Assembly (NCBI GenBank): GCA_021234155.1
Contig: JAJEKV010000073.1
Location: forward strand, 6,110,001 to 6,174,000
Length of the DNA stretch: 64,000 nt
Direction: 5' to 3'
DNA from: Isoetes taiwanensis
Taxonomy: Eukaryota > Streptophyta > Lycopodiopsida > Isoetales > Isoetaceae
The translations under genes and the position numbers were made by a program. Every line of letters starts with the position of its first letter. Position 1 is the stretch's first letter. Positions 34,186-45,945 of this stretch are shown piece after piece. The notes under the pieces were generated by a model, which was not told where the DNA came from, made no database searches, and saw only the letters and a list, made by a program, of their open reading frames with translations.

Positions 34186-35619
34186 GCACCTGTGCAGCAC
34201 ATGTGTCGCCCACATGCTTTTTTGAGTATGTGAATTAAAAAACCACCCCACTACAAGTAATAATGCATAATCATGAAGTTTCATATTATGCTTATGTGCA
34301 AACCTCCTCAATTAGTATGTTAGTTTTGCAAAAACCTCGCTGAAGCATCGCTGAAAATGTTGTGTTACTATGTTAAAAGGCATAGAATGTGCATATAAAT
34401 GAGAACATCACAATAATTGATGCTTATGCTCTATGGTGGTTATGCTCTATGCGAAAATATCCTCAATTAAAGCCATGCTGAAGCATTGCCAAGATTTATA
34501 AAAGAAGGGAATAGCAATGGCCTATAAAAGAAGGGAATAGCAATGGCCTACAACCTTATGGTCCCAACTTTTTGTTTACCACATGTTTCGCTGTAAAGGC
34601 ATAGATGCATTTTCAAATGCTGGTGGGTCAAATCAAAATTTAATATAAGAAATTTGCTCCTTAAAAGGGTTCATTTCTTAGTTGCATTCTTAAAGCAATG
34701 ACAAATGGTTGTTTATCTTTTTCTTCACATACAAATGCTCTACTCAACAAATGACTTTCACATGTTACATTAACTACTTTCCTTATCAAGCAGAAACATC
34801 ATTCATCAGACAATCCCAAGTACATAAAATTTAACCTCCGTATATTTTGACACTTGCTTTCCAAATCTTGCTTCATTTTACAGCATCTCCAAATTAGACC
34901 GATTACCAAGTCTACATTTAGTTTCATGGGCTATAATAACTACTGGGTCTATTGAGCATCGTAAATACATCCTTGCCATACAGTTCTTTCTTCAGATGGA
35001 AGAACATCTTCACATCGCCAATCTACAAATCATTCAGAACACACATTACATTACACACAAGAAAAAAAGCAATTGACATTCCCAATGTTGCATTATCCCA
35101 TTGCACTTCAAGTACTGATATTATCCAATAGCTTCACATCATCAACTTCACCTCTACATGCTAGCATATCAAAATGTTCAAATAAAGACTACAATGCAAC
35201 TTCACCTTAAATCAATTCTTTCTCTCTCAAAACATTGTCAATACCAACCACTCCAATAGCATAGTCCTTTATAACATATGGCCATCTACTTACAAACATG
35301 AGACTTCAATGACGACTACATACAATGTCAATAACCTTCATATCATTTATATCGTCAGGCTAATATCCTAAATACCTACCACTCCTCATGCCTAACACAC
35401 ATTATCCCGATGTTATACATTGCGTTGCTTTTTAAACTATTGCTTAACCACACATCAACAAATCACATCCTCACAAACTCGAATTCTAATTCATCTCAAC
35501 TACTTGCATATCAAAACACAACAAAATACACGTATTCGTACATAACCATGACACGACCATCTCTTCAAATCTGGAAAAGCCCAGCAACGCCGGGCACCAT
35601 AACTAGTTTTCCTTAAGTT

Positions 35620-35848
35620 TGGGTGCATAGGTTTTCTCATTGACTTGAACTGGCTCTTTATCCTTTGAGTTGTTCATCCCTCTGGTATGGACAGCCATGA
35701 TCTCCTCCTGACCTTCAATTTCCTGCAAAATCTCATTGAGGCACTTGGTTCATTAGTTTTGGCCTTCCCTTGCCTTGCAAAGTATTCTTTCACACTGTAC
35801 CTATTTTCATAATGGCCTATTGCTTTGCAAAAAGCACAAACAGGGCAT
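35620..35848 (-). pseudogene. Tat-like gag C-terminal part, separated by an insertion
   Basis: The minus strand reads PVCAFCKAIGHYENRY (a zinc knuckle, with the last Cys lost) and continues VKEYFARQGKAKTNEPS. After a frame break it gives EIEGQEEIMAVHTRG and VNEKTYAPKLKEN. It directly continues the gag at 36971-37614 once the inserted element 35849-36970 is removed (KRGHFGKEC joined to PVCAFCK). Confidence 0.7.
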
Positions 35849-36970
35849 TCTCAAATAAGGGCTCACATGAAAACAAACAAAAACTCCCGACTAACTAGGC
35901 TTTTCATTCATCTCAATAGTTTTTCTACAATGGTATAGAGTGGGTAGCTGCATATCACAGGCTACCCAAAAAAAATGAAAAAACATAGGGAATATCCAGT
36001 TATGACACCGGGACCCCAAATAAAATTGTGTGCTACAGATGTTGGCTAGTGTACTTGCCGAGAGCTTATCGCCGGGATTAAAAAACTCGCCCTTTTGGGT
36101 TTTCGAGGAAAAACCCTAGCGATAAAATCTCGGCAAGGGGCTTGGACAACGTAAGGCTGCTAAATGTTCCCACAAAAAAACCACCACTTCACAAAGAATA
36201 CCGAAGTTGCGCATCACCCCTGCACCTGCACATCACCAATAAAAAACCAATAGAGAAAAAGACCTCAAAAAAGCGAGAGGCTGGTCACGCATGCCACACG
36301 ACAAAAAATAACATTTACACCTTGAAAAGGCGAAGGGCTGGTCATGCGTGCCATGCGATAAAAAACAACATTTACAATAATATACATATTAAGGAAGGGT
36401 GGATGGGAGTCAAGGGAACTGCTGAGAGAGGAGAAAACGCCGATGAGAAGTCGATGAAGAACCTGCAAGAAATAGCGATCTCCAAATGAACCAGAGCCCC
36501 AGAAAATGCATGCAATTCATGCATGCATGCGAGAGATGCATGCTCGCCCATTCGAGAATACCGATCCGATGGCTCGGATCGATAGCATTCTCGAATAAGA
36601 ACTCGCATGAAAACAGACAAAAGCTCCTGACAAAAAGAGAACTTCCTTATCAAAATGGGATCGAGGTTGAAGGTTGAAGGATGGTAAAAAAGGAGACAAG
36701 ATCGGGGAAGAACATGTCACAACATAGAAAAGGACGCCAAACTATCAAACCAAGCAGGGAGAAGCCCCTCCCCTGCATGGTATCAAAGAAGGAGAGTCAA
36801 GGGAACTACTGAAAGAGGAGAAAACGCCGATGAGAAGTCGATGAAGAACCTGCAAGAAATAGCAATCTCCAAATGAACCAGAGCCCCAGAAAATGCATGC
36901 AATGCATGCATGCATGGGAGAGATGCATGCTCGCCATTCGAGAATACCGATCCAATGGCTCGGATCGATG
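35849..36970 (+). mobile_element. Two-unit palindrome-ended element, copy 2 (inside gag)
   Basis: Second member of the family at 8118-9318, with the same plan: head (CTCACATGAAAACAAAC), hairpin-bearing middle, B tail (about 36400-36583), junction ATTCTCGAATAAG, head again, short middle, B tail (36780-36970). The host ATT is found on both sides, and removing the element plus one ATT restores the gag reading KEC-PVCAF. Just before the second tail, CTGCA is followed by TGGTATCAAAG, which matches 10 of 12 bases of the tRNA-iMet primer-binding site of plant LTR elements. No protein is encoded. Confidence 0.7.
36054..36137. other. Long hairpin, second family copy
   Basis: Arm CTTGCCGAGA (36054-36063) pairs perfectly with TCTCGGCAAG (36128-36137). 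TTATCGC pairs with GCGATAA, with a two-base internal mismatch between the stems. Compared with 8320-8401, at least two base pairs have changed on both sides together. Confidence 0.78.
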
Positions 36971-37620
36971 GCATTCTTTACCAAAATGCCCCCTCTTACC
37001 ACACTTGGTGCATGGCCTATACCAATAATAATCTGAGGAATGTGTATTTCTTGAGCAATGAGCACATGGAGGGTAGATTCTCTTCTCGGATCTTGAACTC
37101 TTCATTTCTTGGAGCTGCTTTGTGACGTCAACCAAGGCTTCAGATACCTTGGATATTACAGCCCTGACATCAGCCACAGGACTATCTGGATCCTCCATCT
37201 TTGGCTTCTTTTTGTCTTTTTGAATAGCATAGATTGGCACTGGTCCAAGCCCATGTATTCTTGCTCATAATCTGGAAAGAAAGGATCATGAGGTGAGTGC
37301 ACATCATCAGGAAGATAGGAAATCATGTCAGCAATTTCAGTAGCCTTAGTAAAGTCTTTGTGTATGGTATAAAATCCTTCTTGCTTTTGTAGCTTGAGCA
37401 TTTTCTTGTGTATTCTTGGTCTGCTGCTCAAACCTCTAATAAATGAAGCAACAAGATGCAAAGTATGGTTAGGCACTTGATTCACTTGGCATTTGACAAC
37501 ATACAGATTAAATCTTGCAATATACTGATGCACACTCTCACCATGTTTTATGTGAAAGGTTTGCAACTCAAAGATCAAATCTTGAGGATCAAGTAGCTTA
37601 CCAAACCTTGCCAAGAATTT
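36971..37620 (-). pseudogene. Retrotransposon gag (Tat-like), N-terminal and first zinc knuckle
   Basis: The frame at 37614-37156 reads ARFGKLLDPQDLIFELQTFH, then HGESVHQYIARFNLYVVKCQ and IRGLSSRPRIHKKML, the usual plant Retrotrans_gag capsid core. The frame then shifts to 37240-36971, with EDPDSPVADVRAVISKVSEA, CAHCSRNTHSSDYYW and the knuckle CTKCGKRGHFGKEC. The reading is then broken by the element at 35849-36970 and resumes at 35848. Same strand as the pol relic at 28857-30500, so it plausibly belonged to the same element family. Confidence 0.8.
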
Positions 37621-37629
37621 CTTTACAAT

Positions 37630-39480
37630 TTCATCCCATGAGTGTTAAAGCTATTCCTGGCAAAACCTTCAACTTCAATGGTTTAGAACGTCCAGATTGC
37701 TTAAGACAACCACTCTGAGTGAGAAAGATCCAAGAAACTGCTTAAACAACTGTCTAACTTAGCTTTCCCTGAAGGGTGAAAAATCTGTTTCACAAGAAAG
37801 CTTGCCAAATGCAAACCAAATAGATTTTGATCATGATTCTTGCTTCCAAGGTTGCTCACAACTTATGAGTATCGTGGGGCAGAAGTCAGAAAGGCTCTGA
37901 TAAATGTAGATGGATCAAAGAAGCACTCCTGACCAAGTCAATTTTTGGTCAATATCCCTGGCAGAGAGCTAGATTTTCAAACTCGATACTGGCTTTTCCT
38001 TTTTGATCCTAAAATATCTGCATTCAATGATCCTTGGTGGTTGGCAGCTAGAGATCTAATTCTAGGCATTTTGATTTTTTTGAAGGGTTGATTGTGATGG
38101 AATATGAACAGAAGTGAAGATGCATTTTAGCTAGTGACAATGAATGCACATTTTGCTTTTTATGCAAGATCCATACACAACATGACTATCTAATGACTCT
38201 AAGAATTTTTGTTGAATACTATTGAGCTGAGAGCAGATTCATGCGTCAATGACTCCAAGTATCAGCTTAACTTTGTGATGACAGCTCAGACAAACATTAT
38301 GGCTAGGAAACACTTGTATTCGAGATGCCTAAATGCAAAGCTAGAAGTGCTTTGACTTCCAGAATGAAAATGTAACAGGGAAATAATGCAAGCAAGATAA
38401 TTCTGTTCACCAGACCAAAATAGAACACTCATAATTTCATAACAAGGTTCGGATTTTCATTTGAATAAGGTACACATAGGCAAACAATAGAATAGAATAG
38501 AATAGAATAGAATAGAATAGAATAGAATAGAATAGAATAGAATAGAATAGATTTTTTAACGTCCACGGAGACCAATAGGTCATGGGACCCAGGATCAAAT
38601 AGCTCTGAGTCTCGGGCACAGGATCAAATAGGTATACAGTCAAGGAATTTGCATGAATTTGTCAATAATTCGAGCTAAGAATCAAATATGGAAGGCAGAA
38701 TCGAGCTCCAGTAAATGCAAGCCGGTCCTTCTTCAAGGTAATCAATCACTTTTTCACCTCAAAGCCCTCGAATTTTCTCTGAGCACAAAATCCCCTTTTA
38801 AAATTCCCCTGTTCTGTTGCGTTCTTGGCTAATTCAGTTCGATTCTCTGTCCTTTTGCTTCTCTGATGCATTCTTGGCATTGTACAAGGTTATTCGGTAG
38901 CTTAGGATCATGATTGCATGGTTGTTTCGAACAAATCAGACGGATCTTGGCATTTTCGAATTTTAGGGTTATTGGCAGTTCTTGAGGATATATCCCATAG
39001 GCTAGAAGCATTCGGAAGCCAAAGTATATAAGGCCTGAAATTTTGATCTCTGTTAATAAAGCGCGTGCTATGCCCACGTGGGATTTGGTACCTCCACCGC
39101 CCCACACGCCCGGGTGTACCACATGGCGGGGGTGATTGGCAGGGGAATCTAGGCTTGGGGGGGGTAGATAGGAAACATTTTTGCAACATATGGGCTAAGG
39201 CACGATTCCCAAGGAACCAAATTTAAAGGCCATAATGAACGGTTTTTTTTTTTTCTTTTTGCAAAAGGAATCTTTTTTTTGTGCCCTAGAAGATGTTGGA
39301 ATCTCTTTTGCAAATGAACACTTCCAAATTTTGGCTTCAAAAAGGCATGTAGGGAAGGTGATGTGGTATGGGGGCATGATGACTAGGCAAAGTGAGGGTG
39401 ACATGGCAGATAAGGATGATGACGTGTCACATAACTTGGCTTAAAATATTTTTTCTAGTCAAAACTTTGGGTGAGGTGGA
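37630..39480 (-). repeat. Retroelement leader/LTR-like block 1
   Basis: Collinear, diverged duplicate of 40600-42660. Shared landmarks are a phrase like aacctccagattgcttcagg, gaccaagtca.ttttggtca, atccctggcag.gagcta, the cccacacgcccg segment, gggggtagataggaaacatt, and aggaatctttttt near the left parts of both. Position upstream of gag suggests LTR plus untranslated leader. A pentanucleotide microsatellite lies inside. Confidence 0.6.
38487..38550 (+). repeat. (AATAG)n microsatellite
   Basis: About 13 perfect copies of aatag in a row; perfect repetition implies a hypermutable young locus. Confidence 0.97.
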
Positions 39481-40599
39481 CATGATGTGTATGACATGTG
39501 GAAGATGATGTGGAGGTATTAATGATGATGTGGAATGAATGATTTGTCACACTTGTGGATTCAAACATGTGATATGAATGATTTTCTCAAAAAATTATAA
39601 TCTCAATGTAGTGCATGGTATGACATGGCAAAAGGTGGTGAAATGTATGATGACTTGGCCTCTTAGATGTTGTCATAGGTCGATTTTGGCATAAATGCAT
39701 GATTTTTGCATTTTCTAGGCAAATCCTGATTTTGGGTATTTCCCTTAGGAATTTTTGCATTCTCTCTCCTTTTTTGACTCATAAGGAGAGGAAGTTGACC
39801 TTTGACCACATGTACCAAGTCAAAAGAAGTCTTGTGCTTTTAATGATATGGAGATGATATGGTGAGTGTGTGGAATGTGAATGACACATGAAGGGGTAGT
39901 TTTGACTAGAAAAAATCTTCAAGGCCAAATTTGACTTGGAGATGAGGTGTAGGTATGGAACTAGGGATCTCATGAGCATTCAATCATGGTTAAGGATAAG
40001 GAGCATGTAGGATGGGAATCAAAGGGTGCGATCATGCCAAGAACTCAAATAATACCAACACATACCAATAAATCTTCAAGGGGTCTTCAATCCTTCAGAC
40101 TTTGCTTGATTCTCCTTTTTGCCTTGCTTGTGTGACCTTTATCAAATGTCCACACCTTGCTCTTCAAGTCTTCAAAGTGTGGAAGTATGAATTCTTCTTG
40201 TGCCTCTAAATTCAGATCAAAGTGTGAGAATTAGTGTCAGAAACATGCCTTGCTCTTCCATGCTGCCATAGCATGGCAGCAATGAGTTAGCACCTAAACT
40301 CATGACATATTCCTTCCATGCTCTTACTTCATCATTCTTGAAGCACTTCTTGAATTTAGAGAACTTGCATCCCCTTTTTGTGTCCATATTCATGATAGTA
40401 TTCCTCAAAAGTCTTCAAGAAATTATTAGCATTTATACTTGGATCAAATGTAGGAGGAGAAATTGGCATGTTTAGCTCAAAGTAGTGGCAAGGCATACCT
40501 GCATTAGCTTTAATACTTACTCCTGGCACTGCTGCAGAGATCTCAGGTTTTCTTGTGCTTTAGCATGCTTCGAAGTCTCATTGTTTCTCCTAGGAGCCA
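39481..40599 (-). pseudogene. Gag N-terminal remnant and AT-rich flank
   Basis: On the minus strand, about 40599-40390 reads APRRNNETSKHAKAQENLRS, then (shifted) KANAGMPCHYFELNMPISPP and TFDPSINANNFLKTFEEYY, typical of the start of a plant gag. Frames then degrade through 40408-40217. The stretch 39481-40200 shows no coding signal, only gatgatgtgg-type simple repeats. Confidence 0.55.
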
Positions 40600-42660
40600 T
40601 GAGTTCAAATTCCATGCAAATATCTCGGTAGAACCTCCAAAATGTTGAAGGTGTTCCTAGCAAACCATCAATGTCAATGGCTTAGAACCTCCAGGTTGCT
40701 TCAGGCAACCACTCTGTGCAAGAAAATTGCAAAAACAAAGCTCAAAAAATACATTAGCAATGCTTTCCCAAAACAAAAAAAAGTGTCTTCAGCAAAACTA
40801 ACGCCATCTGCCAGCTAGCACGAATTCTAACATGATTTCAATTCAAAAGACTGCTCGAAGACTCAAGAAATCTGGGACCAAAAAGTCAGATGCAAGTAGA
40901 TTTGCAGAGATCTTTCAAATTTACAGTCTTGACCAAGTCAAAACTTGGTCAATATCCCTGGCAGTGAGCTAAATTTTGCAACTCTAAAAGTATGAGTCCT
41001 TTTCAACTTTTGACACTTGATCCTATCTCTGACAAGTCTACACACAAGGATCATCAATTGGTAAAGAAATATGCTAAAATGCTTGAATTCAATTCTTTTG
41101 CACAAAGACTGACACAAAGCCAAAACAGCAAGCAAGTTTTTTTGCAGGTAGAATTTTAATGATCCTTTTTAATATTTGACATCTCTGACATGTTTGAAAG
41201 CAGGGGAAATCAACTTGTTTGGCAAGAATCAATGCACCAATGATTAAGATAGATGACTTTTTGAGCAAAATGCTATAATTTTGCAAAAATAGCAAATAGG
41301 CCTTTGAAAAATGATTTTTGACTATTTTTTTGAATTCCAATACTTCCTACTTCCTCTATTGGTTTCCTATGCAATGTGCAACTCAGAATGCAGTGACGAA
41401 GCTTACTCAACATAATTAATCTTACAGACAACTCTAAACTTAAACACTTTAACCTGATTTTTTTCTTTTTCTTTTTTCTTTTTTTTTTCCGAGACTTGTT
41501 CAGAATGCAATATGTAATGCAATCTTCCTGAGATATGCTAGGCTAGATTTTTACTTTTTCACATATCACTTTTACCTCTTCACTTTACCTCATTTGCAAT
41601 GTTGGATGCAAATTAAATATGTTTTTAGTGCCAAGGGTAGGATTTTCATTCATATGAATAGCATACAGTCAATCAAATCATTCCCAAGCTCTGGTGTCTT
41701 GGACACAGGATAAAAAAGTCACACAATAGAATGTAAGCAATTTGCTTCAGGTAATCCATGGACTTATGAAGCAAGGAAGGCAGATTCAAGCTACAGTCAG
41801 TCAACCCGGTCTCTATCAGAGATGTCTTGATCACTTCTTGCACCCAAAGCCGTCAAAAATTTTGTAAACACAAATCCCCATTCTTTATCCCCTGTTTCTG
41901 GCCTATTCTTGGCAAATTTGGCCCAAATTATTGTTGTTTAACTTAGTTTCAGGGTTCTTGGCTTAAAATAAGTGGATTCGAGAGCATTTTGCTATGATTA
42001 GATAGTTGAATTGCAACAAAAGGCCGGATCTTGGCATGACAAAAATTTCAGCGTTCTTGAGGATTTTTGAAACAATATCACATAGGCATTTTTAGCAGAA
42101 GAGGCTCGGATTAAAAGGCATACTCTGACATGGCTAATAACAATTGTCGTGTTGTCTCCTCATGGTGTCTGGCCCGTTACCAGCCCACATGCCCGGAGGC
42201 ACCATTTTTTTTTTTTTTTGGGAAGGGGGGGGGTAGATAGGAAACATTTTCTTATTTTTTGAAATTTGGCACGAATCCCAAGAAGTAAAAAAAAAGGTCA
42301 ATATGGGTCTTTTTCAAAAATTCTTTTTTCACAAGGAATCTTTTTTATGCTCTACAAGATGGGAGAATCTTTTTGCAAAAAAAGAGCATTTGACTTTTTG
42401 GCTCAAAATGGAAGTTATGATGATGTGGCAAGTTGGTGGGGTCATTTGGCAAATGAGTGGTGACATGGCGTTATGGGGCGATGATATGTCAAGCAAGATG
42501 GCAAAATGAGTTTTTTCTAGTCAAAACTTTTTATGAAGTGGAGATGATGTGGATGACACGTGTATGATGATGTGGAAGCACTTGGAGATGATGTGGCACC
42601 ATGGAATGATGACATGTCACCTAGGGTATTAAAATGACTTTACTTGGGTCAAAAAATCTT
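40600..42660 (-). repeat. Retroelement leader/LTR-like block 2
   Basis: Second copy of the block at 37630-39480 in the same orientation, strongly diverged. With the gag start just downstream (40599 to 40217) it looks like the 5' end of another Tat-like element of the same family. LTR edges could not be fixed by eye. Confidence 0.6.
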
Positions 42661-42769
42661 GAAAAACGAATTTTTTGATAGGGGACATGTGTATGATGAC
42701 ATGGATATGCTTTGGGTGATGATGTGGATGGCACTTGGCATTTTTGATGATGATATGGACAAATCATTT

Positions 42770-42960
42770 CTATCATAATGAATATTTACCAGAATTATGT
42801 CATAATGAATATTTACCAAAATTTTGTCATAATGAATATTTCTGTCAAATGAATATTTACCAAAATTCTGTCATAATTTTGTTGTAATTGTAGTATTCTG
42901 TCATAATGAATGTTTTATTATGTTTTTACATTTTTTTATTATTTATTCTGTCATAACGAA
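42770..42960 (+). repeat. Tandem repeat, about 28-bp unit
   Basis: The unit gaatatttaccaaaattctg followed by tcataat recurs three to four times between 42775 and 42880 with small changes, and partial copies continue to about 42960 (ctgtcataa.gaat). Confidence 0.85.
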
Positions 42961-43014
42961 TTATTGTACTTGCAAATGAAGTTTCTAAAGATCAACTTAC
43001 TGGTAGTTTCTAGA

Positions 43015-43392
43015 GTTGCACTTGGGGAGTTGGACAAGAATGCAGCTGTGCAGGGATCGTCTTCAAGAGTTTTGCGACCTGCAGACATGATACAACAGGA
43101 AAACATCTTACCTGTATCTGTGGCTCCAAAGTCGGATAGTCAGTCAGCTCAACAACTTTTTGTTGTCGATAATTCTGGTCAGATAGTCAGTGATGATGGT
43201 GGTAAAGTCTATTGTGAGTTGGTCAAGGATGAATATGACGAAGATTTCTATAAGCAGCTTAGTGTGGACTGCCCGGAGGGTGCACGGGCATTTGGAAAGT
43301 ACCAACCACAGGTTATGAATAATTCTGGGACGTTCATAGGTTGTACATTCAATCTAGGTATCGATGCAAATAAGCTTTTTCTGCAGTTGTGA
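43015..43392 (+). CDS. Unassigned coding-like frame (possible exon)
   Basis: A plus-strand frame open from 42910 to 43392; the likely coding part starts after tttctag at about 43013, a plausible splice acceptor. The product reads ALGELDKNAAVQGSSSRVLR, then VCELVKD-like acidic sequence (YCELVKDEYDEDFYKQLSVD) and ends FIGCTFNLGIDANKLFLQL. It has no recognised domain, signal peptide or membrane segment. Composition is more protein-like than nearby frames, but upstream exons were not found. It could be a gene fragment carried by a transposon or an orphan exon. Confidence 0.3.
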   Translation, partial: VALGELDKNAAVQGSSSRVLRPADMIQQENILPVSVAPKSDSQSAQQLFVVDNSGQIVSDDGGKVYCELVKDEYDEDFYKQLSVDCPEGARAFGKYQPQVMNNSGTFIGCTFNLGIDANKLFLQL

Positions 43393-44134
43393 TGAAGAAG
43401 TAGTGATAGATTGTAGAACCTGTATTTCTGAGCTATAATACAGTTGGTGGAATTTCGAGGAACTTTTGGATTTTCTGGATTCAAACTTCTGGACAAATAG
43501 TAGTTCTAATATGTAGGACTTATAAACTATTGGAATTTTGAAATTACAATGAGTTTCAGTTGAACTCATTCTTGCAATTTCTGGAATTGAACTCAGTTGG
43601 AACTTCTGGATTTGGAGCTGTGTCTTTCAGTTTAATTCAGTGATATAAATGTGTGATATGAATATAATAGTTTAATGTGTAATACTTAAGTGTATATACT
43701 CTGTAACAGTTTATATGTGTAGAAATTGCACTCAAGAAAATTATGTAATGGAAGAAAATTATGTAAAGTGGTGCAAAAAGAATACTAGTGGACATGAAAT
43801 TCTGTGGCTTAATTTACACAGAATTTTACAGTAATCCCAGGGTAGTGTTTATTACAGTGTTGAGGATGTCTTTTTTATTAGCAGGGTTGCCTAACCCCAG
43901 GTGCACACTTTGCTGCAATTCTAGCTATGCCACGTGTCATGCCACATCAGCTTAATTGCATCTCAACCATTAGATCTACTAATTTTTGAATCCACGGCTA
44001 GGAAAAATAGAAAACCCAGGTAATTCCTTTGGCCAGTTGGGGCAGCATCATTTTTCTGGTAGCTAGCCGGGATGCCACCATCTTCATGCCATTCCTTCAA
44101 ATCCTTCAAAATGCTACTTCGAGCACACAGCAAA

Positions 44135-44200
44135 CCCTAGACTTCAGAAGATTTTGGCGCCCAGCAAAACCTAGACTTCAGAAGATTTTGGAGCCCAGAT
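44135..44200 (+). repeat. Direct repeat, about 32 bp, two copies
   Basis: ctagacttcagaagattttg followed by g.gcccag occurs twice head to tail. Confidence 0.85.
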
Positions 44201-44290
44201 CGCGAGCTTCCTTCAGGTTTGGGCTCAATGCTTTTTTTTGTCATGATTGCTTCATCCTTACTAGATCCAGGGTAAAAAGATCCCAACTAG

Positions 44291-44533
44291 ATGATGAACA
44301 TTTCTTGCTCTATGATGTCTGCGGAAGCTTCTGTCATGTGCAACACCTCTCAATTCATTTGCATGCAGCCCCTTCTTGGAGTTGCTCGGACTGTTCAACA
44401 CATCCTTGGCCTGTTTAGTAAGCCTGTTCAAAAATGTGAGCCTTCCCAGCCTGTTCAGAAGTGTGAGCCTTCTCAGCCTGTTCAGAAACGTGAGCCTTCC
44501 TGGCCTTTAGATAAAAGCCTTCTCAACACATGA
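44291..44533 (+). other. ORF with three 27-bp repeats (PVQKCEPSQ)
   Basis: An 80-codon frame (the start may be further upstream) that ends in three nine-residue repeats: PVQKCEPSQ, PVQKCEPSQ, PVQKREPSW. Nucleotide repeats (cctgttcagaa.tgtgagcc) keep the frame. No domain is recognised. It may be a short secreted or nuclear peptide gene, or a non-coding minisatellite that happens to be open. Confidence 0.3.
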
Positions 44534-45420
44534 AATGTGAGTTTTTCTTCTCGACCTCTTCCTATGTTGCCAAAAATTCTGTGTCTACTCATTCATTCAT
44601 TGTACGAGTTTGCTGGATCATTCATTCTCCCTATTTTTAAGAGCTTTTAGAAATTTTTGCTTCTTTCATTAAGTTTTCTTTGTATCTGACATCTCTCATT
44701 ATGTTTGTTAATCTGGAATTTGCAAAGAAAGTCTGTGATTGAAACACAAGTAGCTGCGGTTGAACACAGGTAAAATCTCCCAGCTTTTTATTATTTATTA
44801 GACATTCTCATTCAATCCTTATCTTCATCAAACAATCACGGCCACTGCCTTAACTTGTTCTCTTAATTATGTTTGCCTTAATTTGTTCTGCCTCAGTTCG
44901 CCAAATTTTTCTTCAAACTGCTCTATCTGGTATGGTTTGCTTTGTAATTGTTTGCATTACTACGATTAAAATTCCAACATGAACCCAACTGCCTAGCCTT
45001 CTTCCCAATCCTGCAGTTCTGCCTTATTTTTTTTAGCCAAAAAAAAATGTCTATCTCCCGTAACACACCACAACAATATTAGTTTTCAGTGTGATCTAGG
45101 AAATAAAACACGGCCGTCCGAAAAGCAAAGGCAGCAGGGCGCACGGGGTCGTCATCGGGCGCCGCGCGGGCAGTAAGGGCACGGGCCTGTGTGCACGGGT
45201 GCGCCATGACTATCCTTTTACCACAGTTGCTACAAACCTCACCGCAGTCACACCTACCCCTAACCGCGGTTACGTGATGATTAACACGTTAAGAAACGTT
45301 GTCAGGCCTAGCCTAGTTTTTCTTCTTAGAAGAAGAACAATTGCGTAATGCGATTTGCTTCCTCCTTTTCCTTCGCCGGCTGATCGACGCTGCCCATACA
45401 TAAACAGTGACGGTCTCCGT
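44534..45420. other. Upstream intergenic region of the ZF-HD gene
   Basis: No ORF is convincing. A short GC-rich island (about 45110-45215) stands out against AT-rich DNA and may mark the promoter-proximal region. No TATA element could be fixed. Confidence 0.4.
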
Positions 45421-45945
45421 TTTGCTTCTACTACTGCTACTACCTAAGACTGTGCTTTGTTTTATTTCTCTCGTCCATCACTCTCTTCTCTCTCCCCCCC
45501 CTTTTTATTTTTATTTTCGTGCTTTCCCTTTCACCCAGATTACTTTGCGAATGTTTACCGGAGCCGCTTGGAGCCTTAATTTTTGATCCTCGATTTGGCT
45601 TGATGCCGGATTTTCTCGCTTGTTTTCCTGGTAAGGCGATTGCTTGGGACCCTCCAGTTGCTTAGTGTAAATGTGTGCTGCAGTAGTCTCAGATTATGTG
45701 TGCTTTGCTTGGTCTAAATTTGGCTTTGCCCTTGCAAGGGTCTGATCTGGTTAGCGTAGTGGCCTGCCTGCTCACAGTGTCGTTTTGTTGCTTTCAGTTG
45801 AATGTTAAGGTGAATGTGAATGTGGATATCGCCTCTGATTTTGTTCCACTTTGGAGGGCTCCCAGGTGCAATTGAATGAAGAATTCGGATGGAACAGCAG
45901 GGAAGCGTAAGATGAAAAAGAGAGGTTGAGGAAGAAGAGGAGAGG
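45421..45945 (+). other. Probable 5' UTR of the ZF-HD gene with one intron
   Basis: A pyrimidine-rich leader (ttctctctcccccccc) typical of plant 5' UTRs precedes a candidate intron at 45631-45797: donor CTG|GTAAGG, acceptor TTTGTTGCTTTCAG, 167 bp. The transcription start was not identified; the region boundary is approximate. Confidence 0.5.

Larger units (their letters stand above)
30501..35600. other. Gene-free retroelement-rich or intergenic region
   Basis: AT-rich sequence with local duplications (listed separately) and scattered short frames such as 30593-30811 and 32673-33017, none with a recognised domain. Stretches 33400-34100 and 34200-35600 show nothing identifiable beyond low-complexity AT. 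Confidence 0.45.
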
